NCBI GenBank assembly: GCA_016792685.1
Contig: JAEULQ010000105.1
Location: 1-64,000, forward strand
Length of the DNA: 64,000 nucleotides
Origin: Tabrizicola sp.
Lineage (GTDB): Bacteria; Pseudomonadota; Alphaproteobacteria; Rhodobacterales; Rhodobacteraceae
Direction: 5' to 3'
This document shows positions 8,873-17,209 of the stretch, piece by piece; position 1 is the first letter of the stretch; the number at the start of each line of letters is the position of its first letter. Under the pieces are notes generated by a model that ran no database searches, was not told the DNA's origin, and saw only the letters and a list, made by a program, of their open reading frames with translations. Both the position numbers and the translations under genes were made by a program.

Positions 8873-10561
8873 TCATTCGGTCGCGATGCGATAGAGCACA
8901 AGTCCCGCGCAACTGGCGATCTCGGTCAGGGCCGGGTCCTGCACGGCACGGTCTGCAATGACATGGGTGGCGCCCAGTCTGTGGGCAGCCGCGAAGTCCG
9001 GAAGGACCTCTGGCGCACGATCGGCAAAGGCGCTGACCCTGCTGCCCCACCCGTCGTAATACGCCGCCAGATCCGGGTCCGCCGCCAGCTTGGCCGCGAT
9101 CACCGGCCGGAAGGCCTGCTTGTAGCTCAGCGGGTAGAAGTTGTGGTAGCCGTCGATCGCTGCGATGCCGTTCAGCGGTGCCATCATCGGGTCCGGCCCA
9201 AAGGACAAGACACGTCCGGACGAGCCCATGGCACCACGCAGACAGGCATAGTCTTCCGGCCTGGCCTGCGCCGACCAGGTTTCGATGCTCGCCCTCAGGC
9301 CAGCCGGTCGCAGGGCGGCAATGGCTTGCCCCGCCTTGGCCAGCGCGTCCATCCGGTCTCCGGACCGAAGCGATGCGCGCACCTCCTCGACGGCGGTTTG
9401 GGGCACCGCGCCCTTGATCACGGCCGGATTGATGCCCATTCCGGCAAGGGACGCCAGGACAAGCGCAAGCCACAGCGCGCCACGCGTGACCCGGGCGGCG
9501 CGACCCTTGCCCCGCTGCAGAAGCATCGCAGCCACGACAAGCGCAAGGAGCGGCGCAAAGAACAGGATGCGGTTCCATTGTACCGTGGCAAAGGCATCCG
9601 GCAGGATCGACGACAGAACCGGTTCAGCCGCCTTCAGGGCAGCTCCTGCCAGGACATAGAGCACAAGGACCAACGCTGCGCGGCGGCTCAGCCCGCCGAC
9701 CAGCGTCGCCGCAATCAGGATGACCGGCACATGGACCGCCGGGGTCACGACCGCATGATAGGCCCCGCCCATGGTCAGAAGGTTGCTGATCGCGGATTCG
9801 GCGAATTCGATCAGCGGGCCGTCGCCTGCGTCCACCGACCAGTCCGTCCGATGCGACGGAACCCCAGACAGGACGGTCATGATCAGCCCCGACGCCGAGG
9901 CGAGCGCTCCGGCCAGGAAGGCACCGCAAAGACTGATGGCCCGGCGAAGGGGGGGCCATTGCCCCGAAAGGGCCGTGAGTCCCAGCGCGGCAACCGGAAG
10001 GAACAGGCCATGGAGCACGAGTACGCTGTTCAGCCCGACGAAGCCCGCAACGATAAGCGCAGTGAGGCTCGCGCGCTGCTCTTTCCCCATGATCAAAGCC
10101 AGCACCAGTGGGGCCCCGGCCAGACCGGCGCCAAGACTGGAGTAGGACAGGCCGAACGCCGCCATGCAGGCCAGAAGAGACGTTGATCCGCCGCCAAGGT
10201 CCAATCGGGCCAAGAGGGTGCGCATGCCGCCATAGGCAAGCGTCAGCAGCAGGACGTCCGTTACGACATAGGCAAGCTCTGGCGGCAGAACCGCGTAGAT
10301 CAGCGACAGCGGCTGCAAGCTGCGCGCAAAATAGGTCCAGTCCAATTGCCCTGCCAGGAAGACCTCGAAAGCGGCAGGATCCAGACCCATGGCCCAGAAC
10401 CGGCCAGCCACCACGCTATAGACAACCTCGGAATCAAGATTGTCATGGGACGAGACTGCAATGCTGCCGGTCAAAAGCAGCGGAACGGCATAGCGCAGGG
10501 CCAGTAGCAGCAGAAACAGCCGGTGGACCGAAAGAAACCCCGCTGCTGCCCCCATGATCAT
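8873..10561 (-). CDS. Large multispanning membrane protein, DUF6044/YfhO-like (putative GT-C type)
   Basis: 562 residues from the ATG at 10561, chosen because AAAAGGG lies 5 nt upstream; longer in-frame starts would run into pseI. About ten or more hydrophobic segments fill residues 10-420, and a short soluble C-terminal domain follows. An early extracytoplasmic loop carries HDNLDSEVVY, an acidic motif like that of DUF6044/YfhO-type proteins with a GT-C-like architecture. It is the last gene of the pse operon, so it may transfer or export the nonulosonic acid or a glycan carrying it. Function is inference from position and topology only. Confidence 0.6.
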   Translation of the reverse strand: MIMGAAAGFLSVHRLFLLLLALRYAVPLLLTGSIAVSSHDNLDSEVVYSVVAGRFWAMGLDPAAFEVFLAGQLDWTYFARSLQPLSLIYAVLPPELAYVVTDVLLLTLAYGGMRTLLARLDLGGGSTSLLACMAAFGLSYSSLGAGLAGAPLVLALIMGKEQRASLTALIVAGFVGLNSVLVLHGLFLPVAALGLTALSGQWPPLRRAISLCGAFLAGALASASGLIMTVLSGVPSHRTDWSVDAGDGPLIEFAESAISNLLTMGGAYHAVVTPAVHVPVILIAATLVGGLSRRAALVLVLYVLAGAALKAAEPVLSSILPDAFATVQWNRILFFAPLLALVVAAMLLQRGKGRAARVTRGALWLALVLASLAGMGINPAVIKGAVPQTAVEEVRASLRSGDRMDALAKAGQAIAALRPAGLRASIETWSAQARPEDYACLRGAMGSSGRVLSFGPDPMMAPLNGIAAIDGYHNFYPLSYKQAFRPVIAAKLAADPDLAAYYDGWGSRVSAFADRAPEVLPDFAAAHRLGATHVIADRAVQDPALTEIASCAGLVLYRIATE

Positions 10562-10592
10562 CCACGCCCTTTTGGCTTGACCCCGCCCGGGC

Positions 10593-11648
10593 TCACGGCG
10601 TGACGTCCGACAGCGACACCGGTGTCTGGGCCTGGATCGCCCGGACTGTGCGTTTGCCGACGATGGCGTCCCAGTGCTTGGGGGCCGCGCCGACGCCGGG
10701 CCGGACCGAACGGATCGCATCGGCCGTGATCACCTCGCCCGCCTGCAGGTCCTTCACGAAATAAAGCGACCGGCGGAAGAGGACATTGGCGCGCTCGCTG
10801 GACTTGCGGCCATAATCCACGGCGCCCAGAGCCTCCCAGGCCGTCCGGGCAGACGCACACAGGGCCGCAAACTCGGCGGGCTCCAGCGAAAAGCTGTCAT
10901 CGGGTCCGCCGCCAGTCCGATCCTCGGTCATGTGTTTCTCGATGATCGAAGCGCCCAGGGCCACGGCGGCAATCGCGGTGGTGTTGTCGAGCGTATGGTC
11001 GGACAGTCCGGTGACCAGCCCGAAGCGGGCGATCATGTCCGGCACCGTGCGCAGGTTGTAGTCCTCGGCCGGGGCCGGATAGCCCGAGACGCAATGCAGG
11101 ATCGCCAGTTCCTTGCAGCCCCCGTCCCGGGCTGCCTGGATCGCCTCGGCAATCTCTTCGGCATCGGCCATGCCGGTCGAAATGATCATCGGCTTTCCAG
11201 TCGAGGCGGCGTAGCGGATCAAGGGCAGATCGACGGCTTCGAAGCTGGCGATCTTGTAGGCAGGGGCGTTCAGGTCCTCGAGAAGGTCGATCGCGGTGAA
11301 ATCGAACGGAGAGGAGAACATGGTGATCCCGCGCTTGCGGGCGTGATCGAAGATCGCGGGGTGCCATTCCCAGGGCGTATAGGCCGACTGATACAGCTGA
11401 TAAAGGCTCTGCCCCGCCCATTTGCCTTCGGTGATCTGAAACTCCGGCCGTGCGGAATTCAGCGTGATCGTATCGGCGGTATAGGTCTGGATCTTGACCG
11501 CATCGGCCCCGGCCGCAGCGGCGGCATCAATGATCCGGAAAGCCGCATCCAGGCTGCCGTTATGATTGGCCGAGAGCTCGGCAATCACATAGGGCGGATG
11601 GGCAGGGCCGATCGGACGGCCGGCGATCGTCATCGTAAGGTGGGTCAT
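10593..11648 (-). CDS. pseI: Pseudaminic acid synthase-like (NeuB family), PseI
   Basis: 351 residues from the ATG at 11648 (ribosome binding site AGGAGAT); the start overlaps the WbqC stop as ATGA. NeuB TIM-barrel signatures run in order: AELSANHNGS, DAVKIQTYTADTITL, MFSSPFDF, YKIASFE, IISTGMA, HCVSGYPAPAEDYNLR, GLSDHT and EKHMTEDR; the GGPDDSFSLEP block is more like PseI than sialic acid synthase. A SAF (antifreeze-like) domain covers about residues 285-345. It condenses phosphoenolpyruvate with the 6-deoxy-hexosamine released by PseG to give the nine-carbon acid. It is separated from pseG by three extra genes. Confidence 0.88.
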   Translation of the reverse strand: MTHLTMTIAGRPIGPAHPPYVIAELSANHNGSLDAAFRIIDAAAAAGADAVKIQTYTADTITLNSARPEFQITEGKWAGQSLYQLYQSAYTPWEWHPAIFDHARKRGITMFSSPFDFTAIDLLEDLNAPAYKIASFEAVDLPLIRYAASTGKPMIISTGMADAEEIAEAIQAARDGGCKELAILHCVSGYPAPAEDYNLRTVPDMIARFGLVTGLSDHTLDNTTAIAAVALGASIIEKHMTEDRTGGGPDDSFSLEPAEFAALCASARTAWEALGAVDYGRKSSERANVLFRRSLYFVKDLQAGEVITADAIRSVRPGVGAAPKHWDAIVGKRTVRAIQAQTPVSLSDVTP

Positions 11649-12343
11649 TTGATCTCCTGATCGATCAAGGTTCGGGTGTTCTTTCGACCGGTCCAAGCAA
11701 TGGCGTCGATGATGGAAGGGAACTCTCCTGCACGCAGCGGCGCCGCGTCACGGTAGGGACCCGGAGAAAACGACTGGAAACTCACCGGGAACGCAGCATC
11801 TGAGAACGCGCCATCTTCAGAAATGTAGTCACGCGCCCCGGCTGGGCTAAGGTACCGGCTTCCGCCTAAGGTCCGGCATATTGCAAGAAGGCGCTCTGAC
11901 CGACCTCCCTCGCATGCCAGTTCCGAGGAACGATACAGGCTAGTCGGCAACTCGAGGTAGTCGGCGATGGCCGTGATCAAGGCGATGTTGATCTCGCACA
12001 AGCGGGATTCCCGACTTTCCAAAGTAGGTTTGACAAGCTCGATGACTTCTTGACCGTAGGGAGCGCGCGCAAGAGCCCCCGAAAGACTGCCAAGCTGCTT
12101 CTTGCGCCAGGGTGTTGTATCCGAAACCTCGACCTCTCGAATAGTCTGGCCCATCCGACCCGAAGTAACAACCGGGACGCTGATCCAAACCATCTCGTCG
12201 CCGACAATGATCCGATTCCGCTGCTGCCAGGACTGGCGGGAAAACTGCACATCATCCAGAAAAACAAACTTATCGGCTTGCGCGATCAGATTGAAGTACC
12301 CCAACCAGGGCAGATACGTGGGCTGCATGATGGCGATACGCAT
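11645..12343 (-). CDS. WbqC-like family protein
   Basis: 232 residues. The N-terminus RIAIMQPTYLPWLGYF and FLDDVQFSRQSWQQRNRI are hallmarks of the WbqC family (PF08889), found in O-antigen and nonulosonic-acid clusters and of unproven chemistry. No membrane segments. It overlaps both neighbours' control signals tightly (ATGA with pseI; 3 bp after the methyltransferase stop). Given that no PseH acetyltransferase is present, a role in modifying the amino sugar is an attractive guess, but nothing in the sequence proves it. Lower GC than the flanks. Confidence 0.75.
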   Translation of the reverse strand: MRIAIMQPTYLPWLGYFNLIAQADKFVFLDDVQFSRQSWQQRNRIIVGDEMVWISVPVVTSGRMGQTIREVEVSDTTPWRKKQLGSLSGALARAPYGQEVIELVKPTLESRESRLCEINIALITAIADYLELPTSLYRSSELACEGGRSERLLAICRTLGGSRYLSPAGARDYISEDGAFSDAAFPVSFQSFSPGPYRDAAPLRAGEFPSIIDAIAWTGRKNTRTLIDQEIK

Positions 12344-12346
12344 TTC

Positions 12347-12970
12347 CTAGATCTTCAGATCTGAGGGTGACCGAAACGCGTGTATCACGAATTCAAACGG
12401 AATTGATCCAAGCTTGGGCAGATAATCATGGCATAGGGTAACAAAAGGGGTCACTTCACGCTTGACAAAGGTGAATGCCCTCGCCGGATCCTCGTAAAAA
12501 AGACCTGGGTCCTGATAATCGACATGGGTACTCATCAGGTTGAACGACAGACCAATATCACATCTGGAAAATAGATCACGAACTGTCTGTTGCCAGAACT
12601 TACGGTTACCTTTCCGCCGATTGTTGAAAACTCCGCTTACAAAAGCAAAGTCAAAGCGTTCATCGCCAAGCTCATCTGGGTGGCTAAAACGCCCGCCGGG
12701 GACCTTCTCACGAGCATACTCGAAGAAATCAGTCATGATATCTACGCCATGGTAATGAGCCGGCATCTGATCAATTGACAAGAGATACTCCGCAAAGCTT
12801 GCGGTGCCACAGCCAAAATCCAGAACCCGCTTGCCACGCAAATCGGCGACTCGCGCCAAAGCCGCAAAGCGACGAAATTGGCTTTCCCGACTGGAGTATT
12901 GAGCGGCTTCTGCGCTGTCTCCATGTGTCAAGAGTAGGTGGCGGTAGTGTTTTGTCAAAGCCTCGGTCAT
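12347..12970 (-). CDS. Class I SAM-dependent methyltransferase
   Basis: 207 residues. Motif I is LDFGCGTASF at about residues 50-59, followed by an acidic residue ending strand 2 (HGVDI) and a FDFAFVSGVFNN motif IV region. Small soluble protein, probably acting on the nonulosonic acid, its nucleotide sugar or the glycan. Start overlaps the flavoprotein stop (ATGA at 12967-12970). Substrate unknown. Base composition is poorer in GC than the genes on either side of the cluster. Confidence 0.75.
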   Translation of the reverse strand: MTEALTKHYRHLLLTHGDSAEAAQYSSRESQFRRFAALARVADLRGKRVLDFGCGTASFAEYLLSIDQMPAHYHGVDIMTDFFEYAREKVPGGRFSHPDELGDERFDFAFVSGVFNNRRKGNRKFWQQTVRDLFSRCDIGLSFNLMSTHVDYQDPGLFYEDPARAFTFVKREVTPFVTLCHDYLPKLGSIPFEFVIHAFRSPSDLKI

Positions 12971-14343
12971 GTGGTCCTCCCCAAGCTTGCATTCCGGTCC
13001 ATCAATACCGGCATCAGTTGGTCGTCAAAGTAGGTCATGAAGCTATCGCGCCCACGTTGTTTGAACGGAATGCTTAGTATCCTTGGAACGCTCTCGCTTA
13101 TCAGGGTCTTTGCCCTATCGACAATCGGTTGCCACCCTGGGCGCGGCAAGGCATATGCGACTGGATACTGCAGCGACGCATGGCCCAGACACTGCGCGTC
13201 GCCACGGAGATAGCCCGACGCTACAAGATCGCGCCAAGCATGGTTCTGCAGGCCTGTAGAATGATCCACATGCGCGGGATGGCAAGGAATTTCAGCCAAA
13301 ACGAAGGTCCGGCCGTCCGGTCGAATTTGGCCGCTATAGGTTCCAGGACGCGAGTAACGGAAGCTCACGCGATCCGGAGAAAAGTCATGTACGTAGGACG
13401 GTCCCAGGATATCATCAACCCCGACCTCGAATACATGGATTACTGCCCCGACCGGCTGAGATGCCATTGATACCTCGGAATCCAGCCGAAGCAACTTCAG
13501 CAAGCCGTTTTCCGGCAAAGTCCAAAGTACTGACCTCGCCGTAGCCTTTGAGTCTGATAAAGTGAGGCTTACAGATTCGGGGCGGGACGAAATGTCAAGG
13601 ATGGATTCGCCAAGCCGAATTTCTACCTTAAGCTCCGTTAGTCGCTCCGCCGCCGAAGTGCAGAAGGCGCGCAAAGACCCGCTTGCCGGATAGCCAAATC
13701 GAAACGTGTTGTTCTTGCCGAGAAATCTGATGTCACGGCACGCCAACGAAACGGCAAGACGATCATTCAATATCTCGGACTGGCCCTTCAGCGCAACCAT
13801 TTCGCTGTCGCTTCCTAGCTTCACTCGGCTGAGCATGCCAAGGCCACTTGCCGCAGCCCGATCCAATGCAGACGCGGGGGCGCCCGTAACCTTGGCAACT
13901 ATGGCTCCCAGATGTGTCGAAAGTGTTGTTCCGAACTTCCAGGAAAGCCAGTCTTGCAGGCCTTCAGGCTGAACTTCGCTCTCCCGAATTTGCGCAAGTT
14001 CGCTCAGAGCTTTGGCACAAAGGTCGGTGTCCGAGGTCGAGAAATCCGGGACTTCAAGTCCAAAAGTGAATGCGCCGCCTGTCGTGCTCGCCCAGCCATG
14101 GTTCTCGATAATCTTTAGTGATCCGCCCAGGATATCGCCATAGAACTCGGCGTCGCGGGGGGCCCGCAGATCGAGGTGATGCGCGCCAATGTCTACAAGG
14201 TAGCCCAGCTTCTCGACGGAATGAAGCGCGCCGCCCAGGTGGTCGTCCTTCTCAACAAGAAGAACTTTGAGTCCGGCGTGTGCGCATCGCCAGGCCGAGT
14301 AGATCCCGGCAAAGCCGCCTCCGATGATCGCAACGTCATACAT
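12967..14343 (-). CDS. FAD-dependent oxidoreductase, amine oxidase/UDP-galactopyranose mutase-like fold
   Basis: 458 residues from the ATG at 14343 (GAGGAACAC upstream); the frame is open to 14406 but that would lie inside pseG. The dinucleotide-binding motif YDVAIIGGGFAGIYSAW leads, with an acidic end of strand 2 (LLVEKDDHLGG) and the DIGAHHLDL segment that resembles the FAD-contacting region of protoporphyrinogen oxidase and UGM-type flavoproteins. No membrane helix. Embedded between pseG and the methyltransferase in one operon with 4-8 bp overlaps, so likely acts on a sugar of this pathway. The reaction is unknown. GC content is visibly lower (28 of 60 bases in the row starting at 13021). 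Confidence 0.7.
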   Translation of the reverse strand: MYDVAIIGGGFAGIYSAWRCAHAGLKVLLVEKDDHLGGALHSVEKLGYLVDIGAHHLDLRAPRDAEFYGDILGGSLKIIENHGWASTTGGAFTFGLEVPDFSTSDTDLCAKALSELAQIRESEVQPEGLQDWLSWKFGTTLSTHLGAIVAKVTGAPASALDRAAASGLGMLSRVKLGSDSEMVALKGQSEILNDRLAVSLACRDIRFLGKNNTFRFGYPASGSLRAFCTSAAERLTELKVEIRLGESILDISSRPESVSLTLSDSKATARSVLWTLPENGLLKLLRLDSEVSMASQPVGAVIHVFEVGVDDILGPSYVHDFSPDRVSFRYSRPGTYSGQIRPDGRTFVLAEIPCHPAHVDHSTGLQNHAWRDLVASGYLRGDAQCLGHASLQYPVAYALPRPGWQPIVDRAKTLISESVPRILSIPFKQRGRDSFMTYFDDQLMPVLMDRNASLGRTT

Positions 14344-15388
14344 TGTGTTCCTCGCACATCTTTTCGGCGACACGGATGGCGCCAAGCCCGTCGAAAGCAG
14401 TGGCAACCCGACGGCTTTCGGGCGCGAGAGTGGACAACCTTGTCAGGATGTCAGCAAGTGCGATGCCGATCCGATTTGCGGGATCTTCCTGCCACCCCAC
14501 CAAGGCAACCGCTTCGGCGATCTGCGAGAGTTCGTTTGCGACGCGCAATTGAATAGCCGAAACGGGCAAGAGAATCATAGGAACGCCCATGCAGGCCAAT
14601 TCGTAAGCCGTCAATCCACTCGCAGAAATCGCGACATCGGCCCATTTCATGAGCCCGGCCATATCGGTTTCATCGACCCGGAGACTTGTTTTGCAGGGCA
14701 TTCTGGCAGTCTCCGAACGCAGGGATTCGAGGTGCGTCGCGCGACTGGAAATCGCAACGGATACTTCATACAATTTCGCGTCCTGCAAATTCGCAATTGC
14801 CTGCAGTATCGCGCCAATAGTGTTGTCCGCGTCAAAACCACCCATGACAACCAGCAGATTTCGGATCGACCTGCGGTTGCGGCCCACCAGACTCTGACTG
14901 CGCTGCGCCGAGAACTCCGGGCGCAAGAGCGCGTACTCCGGCCCGAGGAGCAGCTGTGTATCATGCGTAACAAAGGCCGAGTAATCGTCAGGCCTACGAC
15001 CAAGTGATTGATCCAGCAAAAGATTGCAGGCATGCGGTCGATCTGCGAGGTCATCCAGGACGATCAGGCGTTTCGCGCAGGGCCTCACCGCCTTTTCCCA
15101 CCGGGCATCCAATTCGTAATGATCGACCAACAGCCAATCGACCTCTCCAACAGAGGCTGCCGTCTTCAGCGCGTCGGCTTGCCAGTCGACCTCGACCCCG
15201 TCTCCCCTCGGCAAGATCACCACAGGAAACTCGATTGCTATCTTGTCATTCAGGTTCCCGGGCAAATCCCGGCAAACGAACCTGCAATCATGGGACTTTT
15301 CTGCAAGCACTCGAGCCAGCGTAAGGCAGCGCATGACGTGACCTGAACCAATAGACGTTGCTGCGTCGGTCCGAAACGCGAATTTCAT
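14336..15388 (-). CDS. pseG: UDP-2,4-diacetamido-2,4,6-trideoxy-beta-L-altropyranose hydrolase-like, PseG
   Basis: 350 residues. MurG-like two-domain fold: N-terminal FRTDAATSIGSGHVMRCLTLA contains the GxGH motif with the proposed catalytic base H17; the C-terminal half has LVVMGGFD and ISASGLTAYELACMGVPMI, the nucleotide-binding signatures of the family. It removes UDP from the pathway intermediate before condensation by PseI. ATGA overlap with pseF upstream; its end overlaps the flavoprotein start by 8 bp. Confidence 0.85.
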   Translation of the reverse strand: MKFAFRTDAATSIGSGHVMRCLTLARVLAEKSHDCRFVCRDLPGNLNDKIAIEFPVVILPRGDGVEVDWQADALKTAASVGEVDWLLVDHYELDARWEKAVRPCAKRLIVLDDLADRPHACNLLLDQSLGRRPDDYSAFVTHDTQLLLGPEYALLRPEFSAQRSQSLVGRNRRSIRNLLVVMGGFDADNTIGAILQAIANLQDAKLYEVSVAISSRATHLESLRSETARMPCKTSLRVDETDMAGLMKWADVAISASGLTAYELACMGVPMILLPVSAIQLRVANELSQIAEAVALVGWQEDPANRIGIALADILTRLSTLAPESRRVATAFDGLGAIRVAEKMCEEHNV

Positions 15389-16065
15389 GAGCCTGCCTTC
15401 AATATCGAGAACAGGAGCTCTGCCCTCAACCAGTCGTCAAGGGTGTCAATATCTTGCACTCGATGTCGCGGCAGCGACACGGCCTTTGCCCCGGCTCCAA
15501 GGACAGGAAGCCCTGACGTCCATGTCTGGGCTCTTGCCCAATAGAATTGCCCTGCATCATGCCACGCTTCCTCCAAATCCTGACTTCTGGAACTGGCGTA
15601 TTCAATGTTCATCATCTCGACCGAGGCATCTTCCTTTCGCCGCAAGGCCCGCTGTATCGGATAAGGAAAGGTCGTCACCGCCATAACAAAGCGTGCGCCA
15701 GCCAGCATTTCGAAACCCGCAACCAGATCTCCCGTCTCGATCAAGGGCGCGGTGGCGTAAAGGCAGCAGACCGGGCAGTCTGCGGGCAGCGACAGGGCGG
15801 TCACGGCGTGGGCTATGACGGGCACCGTTGCCGCGTGGTCATCCGCCAGTTCGGCCGGACGCAGGAAGGGAACTTCGGCGCCCTCGGCTTGGGCGACCTC
15901 GGCAATTTCGGGGTCGTCGGTCGACACGACAATCCGGTCGAAAAGGCCCGAGGCGCGGGCGGCGGCGATCGACCAGCCGATCATCGGGCGGCCGTGGAAG
16001 TGCCGGATGTTCTTGCGCGGAATCCGCTTCGATCCGCCACGGGCCGGGATGATGCAGACGCTCAT
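15385..16065 (-). CDS. pseF: CMP-nonulosonic acid synthetase (pseudaminic acid cytidylyltransferase), PseF
   Basis: 226 residues from the ATG at 16065, which overlaps the pseC stop (ATGA). The CTP-binding motif IIPARGGSKRIPRKNI is at residues 5-20, and VVSTDDPEIAEVA and RVQDIDTLDDW are typical of the NeuA/PseF family. It activates the nine-carbon acid as its CMP derivative for transfer. The open frame continues upstream to 16809, but only as a shadow of pseC. Confidence 0.87.
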   Translation of the reverse strand: MSVCIIPARGGSKRIPRKNIRHFHGRPMIGWSIAAARASGLFDRIVVSTDDPEIAEVAQAEGAEVPFLRPAELADDHAATVPVIAHAVTALSLPADCPVCCLYATAPLIETGDLVAGFEMLAGARFVMAVTTFPYPIQRALRRKEDASVEMMNIEYASSRSQDLEEAWHDAGQFYWARAQTWTSGLPVLGAGAKAVSLPRHRVQDIDTLDDWLRAELLFSILKAGS

Positions 16066-17207
16066 GTCAGGGCCCGTTCCAGTGCGGCGACCACACGGTC
16101 CTGATCGGCATCGCTCAGCCCCGCATAAAGCGGGATCGAGATCGCCTCGGCGTAATAGGCCTCTGCCTGCGGGAACTGGCCGGGACGGAAGCCCATCGAC
16201 TGATAATGCGGCTGGGTATGGACCGGAATGTAGTGCAGGTTCACCCCGATCCCGTCTGCCCGGAGCGTGTCGAAGACGGTGCGATGGCGGTCTGCCGGAA
16301 CGCGCACGACATAGAGATGCCAGGCCGAGGCGACATCGGCCGGGGGTGAGGGGCGAACCAAGGGCAGATTGCCAAGCAGGCGGTTGTAGCGCGCAGCCAG
16401 CGTGCGGCGCCGGGCGACAAAGGCGTCCAGCCGCGACATCTGGCTCAGGCCAAGTGCGGCCTGCATCTCGGTCATGCGATAGTTGTAGCCAAGACTGACC
16501 TGCTGATAATACCAGGGCCCGTCCGGGGCCTGGGTCATCTCGGCCGGATCGCGGGTGATGCCGTGGCTGCGGGCAAGCTCCATCTTCCGGGCCAATACGG
16601 GGTCCTGCGTGGTGGCAAGCCCACCTTCGGCAGTGGTGATGATCTTGACCGGGTGAAAGCTGAAGACGCAGATGTCGCTGTACCGGCAATCGCCGACCGG
16701 TCGCCCCTCGTGATCGGCGCCGATGGAATGGCTGGCATCCTCGATCACCCGGACGCCGTAAGCCCTTGCAAGACGGGCGATTTCCGCCATGTCGGCAGAC
16801 TGGCCGCACAGATGGACGGGCACGATCACCTTGGGCAGACGTCCCTCGACCTTAGCCTGGTCAAGCTTGCTGGCCAGCGCCTTCGGGCACATCGTCCAGG
16901 TCACGGGGTCGATGTCGACGAAATCGACCGAAGCCCCGCAATAAAGCCCACAGTTGGCACTGGCGACAAAGGTCGTGGGCACGGTCCAGAGCCAGTCGCC
17001 GGGCCCAAGTCCCAATGCCATGCAGGCCACATGCAGGGCCGAAGTGGCCGAATTCACCGCTACGGCATGCGCCGCGCCCACCCGCGCGGCCACGGCCGCC
17101 TCGAAGGCCGGAACCGCAGGGCCCTGGGTCAGGAAATCCGATTTCAGCACCGCAACGACGGCGGCGATGTCCTCATCCGAGATGTCCTGACGGCCATAGG
17201 GGATCAT
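16062..17207 (-). CDS. pseC: UDP-4-amino-4,6-dideoxy-N-acetyl-beta-L-altrosamine transaminase, PseC
   Basis: 381 residues, DegT/DnrJ/EryC1 aminotransferase fold. IPYGRQDISDEDIAAV at the start, PLP-lysine K188 in FSFHPVKIITTAEGG and D157 in IEDASHS are visible. It adds the 4-amino group to the product of PseB. It begins 2 bp after the pseB stop, so translation is coupled. In this pathway the next step is normally acetylation of that amine by PseH, which has no recognisable gene here. Confidence 0.9.
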   Translation of the reverse strand: MIPYGRQDISDEDIAAVVAVLKSDFLTQGPAVPAFEAAVAARVGAAHAVAVNSATSALHVACMALGLGPGDWLWTVPTTFVASANCGLYCGASVDFVDIDPVTWTMCPKALASKLDQAKVEGRLPKVIVPVHLCGQSADMAEIARLARAYGVRVIEDASHSIGADHEGRPVGDCRYSDICVFSFHPVKIITTAEGGLATTQDPVLARKMELARSHGITRDPAEMTQAPDGPWYYQQVSLGYNYRMTEMQAALGLSQMSRLDAFVARRRTLAARYNRLLGNLPLVRPSPPADVASAWHLYVVRVPADRHRTVFDTLRADGIGVNLHYIPVHTQPHYQSMGFRPGQFPQAEAYYAEAISIPLYAGLSDADQDRVVAALERALT

Positions 17208-17209
17208 CG

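Noticed and set aside
10090-10097. Fourth copy of TGATCAAA
   Set aside because: It is inside the coding sequence of the membrane protein and not upstream of any gene, so I did not count it as an operator. It is a reminder that the motif can occur by chance.
8345-10186. A 613-codon plus-strand frame
   Set aside because: Runs out of the second amidase and then antisense to the DUF6044-like gene; Arg/Gln-rich composition marks it as a shadow.
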